This document shows positions 1-5,277 of a stretch of DNA of 6,571 nucleotides, piece after piece. The notes under the pieces were generated by a model. It ran no database searches, was not told the origin of the DNA, and worked only from the letters and a program-made list of their open reading frames with translations. A program made the translations under genes and the position numbers. How positions within the stretch are numbered: position 1 is the first letter of the stretch; the number at the start of each line of letters is the position of its first letter. The stretch is from Nonomuraea sp. (GTDB lineage: Bacteria > Actinomycetota > Actinomycetes > Streptosporangiales > Streptosporangiaceae), in contig JABFVJ010000254.1 in assembly GCA_013362835.1 (NCBI GenBank), positions 1-6,571 on the forward strand, written 5' to 3'.

Positions 1-209
1 ACGAGGCGGTCGGGGAGGCCGTGTACGCCGCCACGGGACAGGAGGAGGACGACGGATACCTCCTCACGTACGCGCACGATCCCGCACGGAACGCGGCGGA
101 CCTGGTGATCCTCTCGGCCCAGGACTTCACCGGCGAGCCCGTCGCGCGCGTCCACCTCCCCGTCAGGGTGCCGCTCGGCCTGCACGGCAGCTGGCTGCCC
201 GACCACTGA
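1..209 (+). CDS. Carotenoid oxygenase family protein, C-terminal fragment (5' end outside window)
   Basis: The reading frame is open from the window edge (first full codon at position 3) to the TGA at 207-209, giving about 68 C-terminal residues. The segment EDDGYLLTYAHDPARNAADL followed by LVILSAQDF and EPVARVHLPVRVPLGLHGSW matches the end of the RPE65/carotenoid cleavage dioxygenase family. Known members are seven-bladed beta-propellers with a non-haem Fe(II) held by four histidines, and they cleave carotenoid or stilbenoid double bonds with O2. The His codon at 183-185, in the GLHG motif, is where the family's last iron ligand normally lies, so the catalytic C-terminus appears intact. No signal peptide can be judged because the N-terminus is missing. 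The substrate cannot be inferred. It is followed after 11 bp by a transcription regulator on the same strand, so the two are probably co-transcribed. Confidence 0.8.
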   Translation, partial: EAVGEAVYAATGQEEDDGYLLTYAHDPARNAADLVILSAQDFTGEPVARVHLPVRVPLGLHGSWLPDH

Positions 210-220
210 GACGTGGCAGC

Positions 221-1111
221 ATGGCCGTTGTGAACGATCCGCGACCGCCGTACCTCCAGGTCGTCGCCGACATCGAGCGGCGCATCGCCGAGGGAGAGCT
301 GCGGCCCGGCGACCCCGTCCCCACCACCAGGGCGATCATGCGCGAATGGGGCGTCGCGATGGCCACGGCGACCAAGGCGCTGGCCGCGCTCAAGCAGACC
401 GGCGCCATCGAGTCCACCTCGCGGGTCGGCGCCGTGGTCGCTCCCCGGAGACTGCCCTCGCGTTCGGTCAAGGGCGTCGAGCGCGACCGGGTCGTCCGGG
501 TGGCCATGGAGATCGCCGACGCCGAGGGCCTGGGCGCGCTGTCCATGCGGGCGGTCGCGGCCAAGCTCGGGGTCGCCACCATGACCCTCTACCGGCATCT
601 CGACGCCAAGGCCGAGCTCACGCAGCTGATCGCCGACGCCGCGTTCGCCGAGATCGACTATCCGGAGCCGCCGCCGGGATGGCGTTCCCACCTGCGGGTG
701 GCCGCTCAGCTGCAGTGGGCGGCCTACCAGCGCCATCCCTGGCTGCCGCGGCTCGTGTCCATCACCCGGCCGGTCACGCTGCCGGGGCAGCTGGCGTACG
801 GGCTGTGGACCCTGCGCGCGCTCGACGGCCTCGGCCTCGATCCGACCACCCGCGTGCACGTCTACGCCACGGTCGTCAACTACGTCCGGGGGACGGCGGT
901 GAACATCGAGAGCGAGGCCGTCGCCGAGCTGGACACGGGCCTGACGAGCAAGCAGTGGGTCAGGGCCAGGCTGCCCGTCGAAGGGCCGCTGATGGCCCAG
1001 ATCACGGACCCGGGCACGGAGCTCGACCTGGAATCGTTGTTCTCCTTCGGCCTCGAACGCCTGCTCGACGGGCTGACCCTTGTGATCACGCCTCGGGAGA
1101 ACCGCCGGTAG
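221..1111 (+). CDS. GntR-TetR fusion transcriptional regulator
   Basis: This 296-residue cytoplasmic protein carries two different DNA-binding modules. Residues about 10-75 form a GntR-type winged helix: PPYLQVVADIERRIAEGELR, the PGDPVPTTRAI turn, WGVAMATATKAL as recognition helix region, and a wing ending GAVVAP. After a short linker, residues about 87-132 form a TetR-type helix-turn-helix, with LSMRAVAAKLGVATMTLYRH typical of that family. Residues about 150-290 are helical and fit a TetR C-terminal ligand-binding/dimerisation domain. This architecture is known in actinomycetes. It may regulate the adjacent carotenoid oxygenase gene (inference from the 11-bp spacing). The ATG at 221 was chosen because GntR homology begins right after it. 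Its ribosome binding site is weak (only a distant GAG at 208-210). GTG at 230 is an alternative with no better site. The effector is unknown. Confidence 0.88.
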   Translation: MAVVNDPRPPYLQVVADIERRIAEGELRPGDPVPTTRAIMREWGVAMATATKALAALKQTGAIESTSRVGAVVAPRRLPSRSVKGVERDRVVRVAMEIADAEGLGALSMRAVAAKLGVATMTLYRHLDAKAELTQLIADAAFAEIDYPEPPPGWRSHLRVAAQLQWAAYQRHPWLPRLVSITRPVTLPGQLAYGLWTLRALDGLGLDPTTRVHVYATVVNYVRGTAVNIESEAVAELDTGLTSKQWVRARLPVEGPLMAQITDPGTELDLESLFSFGLERLLDGLTLVITPRENRR

Positions 1112-1128
1112 CCTTCGCTCGCGCATTC

Positions 1129-1139
1129 CGAAACTTTCG
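1129..1139. promoter_or_regulatory. Candidate operator, GAAA-N-TTTC palindrome
   Basis: The sequence CGAAACTTTCG is an 11-bp inverted repeat with 5-bp arms around a single central base. It lies 17 bp after the regulator gene's stop and about 46 bp upstream of the proposed -35 box of the SGNH hydrolase gene. Similar CGAAA-N-TTTCG boxes are, as I recall, described upstream of Streptomyces xylanase genes. That makes an operator role plausible here but unproven. Confidence 0.35.
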
Positions 1140-1151
1140 CTGCTTCTCCCT

Positions 1152-1161
1152 GGTCCGGACC
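1152..1161. repeat. Short perfect palindrome GGTCCGGACC
   Basis: GGTCCGGACC is a 10-bp perfect palindrome between the regulator gene and the SGNH hydrolase promoter. It could be a protein-binding site. Palindromes of this length made only of common GC-rich words also occur by chance in such genomes, so support is weak. Confidence 0.2.
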
Positions 1162-1184
1162 CGAATTTGCACCCGTCCCAAGAG

Positions 1185-1213
1185 TTGACCGGAGCCACAG
1201 CACGGCATAACTT
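1185..1213 (+). promoter_or_regulatory. Probable promoter of the SGNH hydrolase gene
   Basis: TTGACC at 1185-1190 is separated by 17 bp from TAACTT at 1208-1213. This is close to the actinomycete housekeeping sigma consensus (TTGAC..., 16-18 bp, TANNNT). Transcription would begin near 1220 and give a leader of about 50 nt before the ATG at 1269. The surrounding stretch is visibly richer in A and T than the coding DNA on either side, as expected of a promoter. Confidence 0.5.
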
Positions 1214-1237
1214 CCGGGGGAAATATTCGCTCATCTG

Positions 1238-1251
1238 CCGAAATATTTCGG
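1238..1251. promoter_or_regulatory. Candidate operator, 14-bp perfect palindrome downstream of the promoter
   Basis: CCGAAATATTTCGG is a perfect 14-bp palindrome lying between the proposed transcription start (about 1220) and the ribosome binding site. A protein bound here would block elongation. A related but imperfect copy, GGAAATATTCGC, lies at 1219-1230, and CGAAACTTTCG at 1129-1139 shares the GAAA/TTTC arms. The AT-rich core stands out against the GC-rich background. As RNA it would form only a 5-bp stem, so DNA binding is the likelier role. The binding protein is unknown. Confidence 0.45.
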
Positions 1252-1268
1252 AAACGGGAGTCGCGTTC

Positions 1269-2546
1269 ATGAGCAGAATGTGGAAACTGGTCGTCAGCGC
1301 CGTGCTCGGGGCCGCCGTCCTGAGCGTCCCGCCCGCCATGGGCGGCGCCGACCCGGCCTCGCTCCCCGGCGAGCACTGGGTCGACACCTGGACGTCGATG
1401 CCGCAGCTCACCGAGCCGGGCAACATGCCGCCTCCGCCGTACACGCAGGACAACCTGGTGCTGGCCGACACCACGCTCCGGCAGACCGTCCGCGTCTCCG
1501 CCGGCGGCAGGCACGTACGGCTGCGCTTCTCCAACGCCTTCGGCGGCGCGCCGCTGCCTCTCACCCGGGTCTCCGTCGCGCTCCCGGACGGCGGGAAGGC
1601 CGGCGTGAGCGCCATCCAGCCCGGCACCGCCCGGCCCGTGACCTTCCACGGCCGCCCCTCCACCGTCGTCCCCGTCGGCGCGCAGGTCGTGTCCGACCCG
1701 CTCGACCTCACGCTCGCGCCGCGCTCGATCCTGTCGGTGACCGTGCATCTCGCCGAGGGCCAGGCCTCGAACGCGCTCACCTCCCACCCCGGCTCCAGGA
1801 CCACCTCCTACCTGGCCGCCGGCGACCAGACCGACGCCGTGGACCTGACCGGCGCGACCCCGGTCGACCACTGGTACCTGCTCAGCGCCGTCGAGGTCAG
1901 GGCCAGGCGCTCCACCGCCGCCCTCGCCGTGCTCGGCGACTCGCTGACCGACGGCAGAGGCTCCACCACCAACCGGAACGACCGCTGGCCCGACCAGCTG
2001 CTCGACCGGCTCCAGCCCCGCCTGCCCGGCCTCGCGCTGGCCAACCAGGCCGCGGGCGGCAACCGCGTGCTGAACGACGGGCTCGGCCCCAACGCCCTGG
2101 CCCGGCTGGACCGCGACGTGCTCGCCCAGAGCGGCGTGGCCTGGCTGATCGTCTTCGAGGGCGTCAACGACATCGGCACCGCGGCGGCCACGGAGGCCGC
2201 GCAGAAGCAGGTCGCCGACGACCTGATCGCCGCCTACGACCAGATCGCCACCCGCGCCCACGCCCAGGACCTCCTGGTCTACGGCGCCACCCTCACCCCC
2301 TTCGGCGGCAACACCTCCTACGACGACCCCGGCGGGTTCCGCGAGGCGGCGCGGCGGCAGGTCAACGAGTGGATCCGCACCAGCGGCACGTTCGACGCCG
2401 TGATCGACTTCGACCGCGCGGCCCGCGACCCGGCCGACGCCCGGCGGCTCCTGCCCGCCTACGACGTCGGCGACCACCTGCACCTGAACCCGGCCGGTTA
2501 CAAGGCGCTCGCCGACGCCGTGCCGTCGCGGCTGTTCCACTTCTGA
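1269..2546 (+). CDS. Secreted SGNH/GDSL-family hydrolase (esterase-like)
   Basis: This 425-residue protein is predicted to hydrolyse esters outside the cell. It starts with a Sec-type signal peptide (MSRMWKLVVSAVLGAAVLSV, probable cleavage around residues 25-30). Residues about 35-215 form an N-terminal beta-rich domain with TTLRQTVRVSAGG and VRLRFSNAFGGAPL, often found fused to SGNH hydrolases. The catalytic domain follows with all four blocks: GDSL at 223-226 (nucleophile Ser225), AAGGNRV around Gly263-264, GVND at 298-301 (Asn300), and DHLH at 402-405 (Asp402, His405). The pattern resembles XynE-like members of the family, which include carbohydrate esterases, but the substrate is not determined by the sequence. 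The ATG at 1269 has GGGAG at 1256-1260 in good position and puts the signal peptide at the N-terminus. The longer in-frame start at 1167 would bury it. A promoter and palindromes precede the gene and a strong stem-loop follows it. Confidence 0.9.
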   Translation: MSRMWKLVVSAVLGAAVLSVPPAMGGADPASLPGEHWVDTWTSMPQLTEPGNMPPPPYTQDNLVLADTTLRQTVRVSAGGRHVRLRFSNAFGGAPLPLTRVSVALPDGGKAGVSAIQPGTARPVTFHGRPSTVVPVGAQVVSDPLDLTLAPRSILSVTVHLAEGQASNALTSHPGSRTTSYLAAGDQTDAVDLTGATPVDHWYLLSAVEVRARRSTAALAVLGDSLTDGRGSTTNRNDRWPDQLLDRLQPRLPGLALANQAAGGNRVLNDGLGPNALARLDRDVLAQSGVAWLIVFEGVNDIGTAAATEAAQKQVADDLIAAYDQIATRAHAQDLLVYGATLTPFGGNTSYDDPGGFREAARRQVNEWIRTSGTFDAVIDFDRAARDPADARRLLPAYDVGDHLHLNPAGYKALADAVPSRLFHF

Positions 2547-2555
2547 CGGTCTCGT

Positions 2556-2584
2556 GCCTCCGGGACGCGGGCGGTCCCGGAGGC
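2556..2584 (+). terminator. Stem-loop terminator after the SGNH hydrolase gene
   Basis: Arms GCCTCCGGGAC (2556-2566) and GTCCCGGAGGC (2574-2584) pair perfectly over 11 bp around a 7-nt loop, beginning 10 nt after the stop codon. There is no strong T-run after it, which is common for actinomycete terminators. Its position also argues against the upstream GTG at 2554 as the start of the next gene. Confidence 0.7.
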
Positions 2585-2610
2585 GGCTTGTCACCAGGGG
2601 TGGCCGGCCG

Positions 2611-3171
2611 GTGAGAAGATCAAGGGTGCTTCGAACAGCGAAGGCAGTACTCGACCGGTTACCGCAACCGCTGAAGGCCCTGGTGCTGAAGCACCGTGAG
2701 CCGCTGAAGTTCGCGGTGGTGGGTGGCGCGGCGTTCCTGGTGGACAACACGGTGTTCTACGGGCTGAAGCTCACGGTCCTCGAACCGAAGCCGGTGACCG
2801 CGAAGATCATCGCGGTGCTCGTGGCGACGATCGTGTCCTACGTGCTGAACCGCGAATGGTCGTTCCGCACCAGGGGCGGCCGCGAGCGCCGCCACGAGGC
2901 GGCGCTGTTCTTCCTGGTCAGCGGCATCGGCCTGGTGCTCAGCTCCGCGCCGCTGTGGATCTCCCGGTACGTGTTCCGCCTGGAGACGCCAGACGTGAGC
3001 CTGGCGACCCAGGAGATCGCCGACTTCATGAGCGCCCAGATCATCGGCACGCTGATCGCCATGGTCTTCCGCTTCTGGGCGCTCCGGAAGTGGGTCTTCC
3101 CCGACGAGAAGACCCAGCCCGGCGGCCTGCGCCTGGCTCCCGCCCCCGACGCCACGGACAAGGCGGCCTGA
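2611..3171 (+). CDS. GtrA family four-helix membrane protein
   Basis: The protein has 186 residues if translation starts at GTG 2611. Four hydrophobic segments lie at about 32-54 (starting LKFAVVGGAAFLVDN), 62-80 (VTAKIIAVLVATIVSYVLN), 96-118 and 137-157. The family motifs KFAVVGG, YVLNREWSF and FRFWALRKWVF are all present. Family members are inner-membrane proteins proposed to move polyprenyl-phosphate-linked sugars across the membrane for glycosylation of envelope polymers. No glycosyltransferase lies beside it here, so the pathway is unknown. The start is uncertain: GTG 2611 has AGGGG at 2596-2600, GTG 2626 has GAGAAG at 2613-2618, and GTG 2683 is a shorter option. The first codons are unusual (AGA, TCA, CTT, CGA, ACA, GTA) and include TTA at 2659-2661, unlike the rest of the gene. 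The C-terminal 25 residues are hydrophilic. Confidence 0.88.
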   Translation: MRRSRVLRTAKAVLDRLPQPLKALVLKHREPLKFAVVGGAAFLVDNTVFYGLKLTVLEPKPVTAKIIAVLVATIVSYVLNREWSFRTRGGRERRHEAALFFLVSGIGLVLSSAPLWISRYVFRLETPDVSLATQEIADFMSAQIIGTLIAMVFRFWALRKWVFPDEKTQPGGLRLAPAPDATDKAA

Positions 3172-3182
3172 CGGCGGCGAAT

Positions 3183-3198
3183 CCGGAAGCCGTTCCGG
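3183..3198. terminator. Small stem-loop between convergent genes, possible bidirectional terminator
   Basis: CCGGAA (3183-3188) and TTCCGG (3193-3198) pair perfectly around the 4-nt loop GCCG. Further outward, CGGC at 3175-3178 can pair with GCCG at 3201-3204 across a small internal loop. The structure lies in the 50-bp gap between the ends of the GtrA gene (plus) and the ABC transporter gene (minus), so it could serve both. Confidence 0.45.
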
Positions 3199-3221
3199 CT
3201 GCCGATGCCCCGCGCGCCCGG

Positions 3222-5084
3222 TCAGCGGTAGGCGGCGGCCTGGAGGGTGTAGAGGTCGGCGTAGAGGCCGTTGAGCGACATGAGGGCCTCGTGGTCGCCC
3301 TGTTCGGTGATCTTGCCGTGGTCGAGGACGTAGATGCGGTCGGCGTAGCGGACGCTGGCCAGGCGGTGGGTGATGAGCAGGACCGTGCGGCCGTCGGAGT
3401 GGTCGCGGATCTTCTCGAACAGGGCGTGCTCGGCGCGGGCGTCGAGCGCCGCCGTGGGCTCGTCGCAGATGAGCAGGCGGGCGTCGCGGTGGAAGCCGCG
3501 GGCGACGGCGATGCGCTGCCACTGGCCGCCGGACAGCTCGTGGCCGTCCTTGAAACGGCGGTCGAGCAGGGTGCGGTAGCCGTGGGGGAGCTCGGCGACG
3601 ACCTCGTCGGCCCCGGCGACGGCGGCGGCCTCGTGCAGGGCGGGCTCGCCCTTGCCGGTGCCCATCGTGATGTTGTAGCGGGCGGTGAGCGGCCAGCGGG
3701 TGTGGTCCTGGGCGATGACGGCCGTGCGCCGCCGCAGGTCGTCGGGCGGCACGTCGGCCAGCGAGACGTCGTCCCAGGCGACGGTGCCGCTGTCGGGCTC
3801 GTAGAGGCCGGACAGGATCTTGGCCAGGGTGCTCTTGCCCGAGCCGTTCTCGCCCACGAACGCGATGACCTCGCCGCGTTTGATCTCGACCGTCACGCCG
3901 CGCAGCGCCGGCGCCTCCGCGCCCGGATAGGTGAACGTCACGTCGTCGGCGACGATGCGCTCGAACGCCTCGGGGACGGCCAGCGGGCGGGCGCCGGGGA
4001 CGCGGCGCTCGGCGTCGGCGCAGAACTCCAGGAAGTCGGTGAAGTAGAGGCCCTGCTCGTAGAGGCGGTTGGTGGCGAACATGAGGTTGGCCAGCGAGGT
4101 CTGGCCGGTCCTGATGGCCAGCACGGCGGTGCCGGCGACGGCGAGCGGGATCGCGGCCACGGCCAGCAGCGCGCCGAGCGTCACGTAGACCAGCGCGGTG
4201 CCGAGGCCGCCCAGCGCCTCGCCGGCCAGCCGGGCCACGGTCTCGCGCCTGGACAGCCGGAGCAGGACGTCCTGCTCGGCCTTGGCGACCGCGTCGTACA
4301 TGCGCAGCAGGAAGCCGCGCATGGTGAACGAGCGCACCTCGGCGGCGGGCTCGCGGTCGGCCAGCAGCTCGGCGATGATCCATTTGCGGCGGCGGGCGGG
4401 GATGAGGGAGAACATGGTGGCGTAGCGCATGCGGGCGCCGCGCACCGCGGCCCACGCGTCGGGAAGCACCGCGAGCAGGAGCAGCGGCAGCAGGATCGGG
4501 TGGAGCACGCCCAGCACGCCCGCGGCGGCGGCGATGCCGACGGCGGCGGTGACCACGTCGATGGCGCCCGCGACCACCGAGCCGGCCACCGCGACCCCCC
4601 GTGTCTTGGCGCGTTCCAGGCTGTCGTGGAACTCGGGGTCGTCGTAGGCGGCCAGCTCGACGAGGCTGGTCAGGCCGTAGAGGCGCTCCTCGGTGTGGCG
4701 GGAGATCTGCGGGGTGAGCCGGGACTGGGCCCAGCCGGCGCCGGCCTGCACGACCGTGCGCAGCACGGCCGCGGCGCCGACCAGGACGAGGCTGGGCAGC
4801 GCGGACAGGACGCGCTCCGGCGTCGGGCCCTCGCTGAACAGCGCGCTGAGCACGCCGGTCGTGGCGAGCAGCCCGAAGGCGGTGAAGAGGCCGCCGAGCA
4901 GGTTGAGGACGATCGTGGCCAGGGTGTCGCGGGGGCCGGCCCGCCAGGCCATGGCCATGGCCTGGCCCACGAGCGAGGGCAGTCGCCTGGCGATGGTCAG
5001 GAAGCGGATCTCGGCCATCTTGTCGGTGTGGGCGTACCAGTCGGCGAGGGCGATCTCGCCGAGTTCGAGCGGCTCATCGGGCAT
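3222..5084 (-). CDS. ABC exporter half-transporter (membrane and ATPase domains fused)
   Basis: This 620-residue inner-membrane protein should work as a homodimer, or pair with a partner not in this window, to export a substrate using ATP. After a polar N-terminal stretch of about 50 residues, hydrophobic segments at about 55-80, 94-117, 164-190, 192-212, 288-312 and 314-327 form a six-helix exporter domain. The ATPase domain (about 377-620) is complete: aromatic A-loop Tyr386, Walker A GENGSGKST (411-419), Q-loop Gln459, signature LSGGQ (517-521, followed by WQRIAVAR), Walker B RLLICDE with catalytic Glu542, D-loop ALDA (546-549) and H-loop His573. The LSGGQWQRIA form resembles exporters associated with peptides or small molecules, but the substrate cannot be told. 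ATG at 5084 is the first start in frame. No good ribosome binding site is visible before it or before Met23. It is divergent from the phytase-like gene and convergent with GtrA. Confidence 0.9.
   Translation of the reverse strand: MPDEPLELGEIALADWYAHTDKMAEIRFLTIARRLPSLVGQAMAMAWRAGPRDTLATIVLNLLGGLFTAFGLLATTGVLSALFSEGPTPERVLSALPSLVLVGAAAVLRTVVQAGAGWAQSRLTPQISRHTEERLYGLTSLVELAAYDDPEFHDSLERAKTRGVAVAGSVVAGAIDVVTAAVGIAAAAGVLGVLHPILLPLLLLAVLPDAWAAVRGARMRYATMFSLIPARRRKWIIAELLADREPAAEVRSFTMRGFLLRMYDAVAKAEQDVLLRLSRRETVARLAGEALGGLGTALVYVTLGALLAVAAIPLAVAGTAVLAIRTGQTSLANLMFATNRLYEQGLYFTDFLEFCADAERRVPGARPLAVPEAFERIVADDVTFTYPGAEAPALRGVTVEIKRGEVIAFVGENGSGKSTLAKILSGLYEPDSGTVAWDDVSLADVPPDDLRRRTAVIAQDHTRWPLTARYNITMGTGKGEPALHEAAAVAGADEVVAELPHGYRTLLDRRFKDGHELSGGQWQRIAVARGFHRDARLLICDEPTAALDARAEHALFEKIRDHSDGRTVLLITHRLASVRYADRIYVLDHGKITEQGDHEALMSLNGLYADLYTLQAAAYR
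4943..4966. repeat. 24-bp perfect palindrome inside the ABC transporter gene
   Basis: The half-site GCCAGGCCATGG at 4943-4954 is followed directly by its reverse complement at 4955-4966, giving a perfect 24-bp palindrome. It encodes the QAMAMAW stretch at about residues 41-47 of the exporter, just before the first membrane helix. Part of the symmetry follows from repeated GCC-ATG codons, so it may be a coding accident. Confidence 0.5.
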
Positions 5085-5277
5085 GCGTTGAGTGTGCGCG
5101 CGGCCACTGACGGTTTCCGCTCTTGAGGGTGCCGGAGTAAGGAGACGGTGGCCCGGCCGACAGTCCTCCCTGGTCGAACGTGTCCGCCCCGCTGCGGCGT
5201 GTCCCCGTCGCCTTCGAGGGGCCGCCGCGATTTCATGTCCCCGGTCACATCACGGAAAGCGACAGAACGGGGACGGA
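5085..5277. other. Divergent intergenic region between the ABC transporter and phytase-like genes
   Basis: These 193 bp must carry the promoters of both flanking genes, since they are transcribed away from each other. I could not pick out a convincing -35/-10 pair on either strand. An AAGGAG at 5139-5144 precedes a GTG at 5148, but the frame it opens looks like an out-of-frame shadow of the downstream gene. GTCCCCGT (5201-5208) and GTCCCCG (5237-5243) can each pair with ACGGGGAC (5267-5274), which overlaps the ribosome binding site of the phytase-like gene. Confidence 0.4.
5269..5277 (+). promoter_or_regulatory. Ribosome binding site that sets the start of the phytase-like gene
   Basis: GGGGACGGA lies directly before ATG 5278. 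It supports this start over GTG 5092, which would place about 62 non-homologous arginine-rich residues ahead of a clear signal peptide. The spacing is short if GGGGA is the core (4 nt). Confidence 0.5.

Noticed and set aside
1167..1268. N-terminal extension of the SGNH hydrolase from an upstream ATG at 1167
   Set aside because: It would start upstream of the promoter and run through the palindromes, and it would bury the signal peptide. The ATG at 1269 has a good ribosome binding site.
2554..2610. GTG 2554 as the start of the GtrA gene
   Set aside because: It lies within a perfect 11-bp stem-loop that looks like the SGNH gene's terminator, and the added residues (PPGRGRSRRRL...) resemble translated hairpin sequence rather than protein.
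1086..2750. Long minus-strand open frame (554 codons) opposite the SGNH hydrolase gene
   Set aside because: Its translation is repetitive and rich in Gly, Val, Arg and Glu with no family resemblance. It is the usual antisense shadow of a high-GC gene whose plus-strand product has all four SGNH motifs.
2856..5126. Very long plus-strand open frame (756 codons) across the GtrA and ABC genes
   Set aside because: It is the antisense shadow of the ABC transporter gene, low in complexity (Gly, Val, Ala, Glu, Gln), while the minus strand encodes a complete set of ABC ATPase motifs.
5139..5150. AAGGAG followed by GTG at 5148, suggesting a small upstream gene
   Set aside because: The binding site looks good, but the frame continues out of phase through the phytase-like gene with arginine- and proline-rich low-complexity sequence, so no distinct product can be supported.
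5092..5277. N-terminal extension of the phytase-like protein from GTG 5092
   Set aside because: The added residues are arginine-rich and unlike any family, and they would precede an otherwise normal signal peptide. ATG 5278 has a purine-rich binding site.
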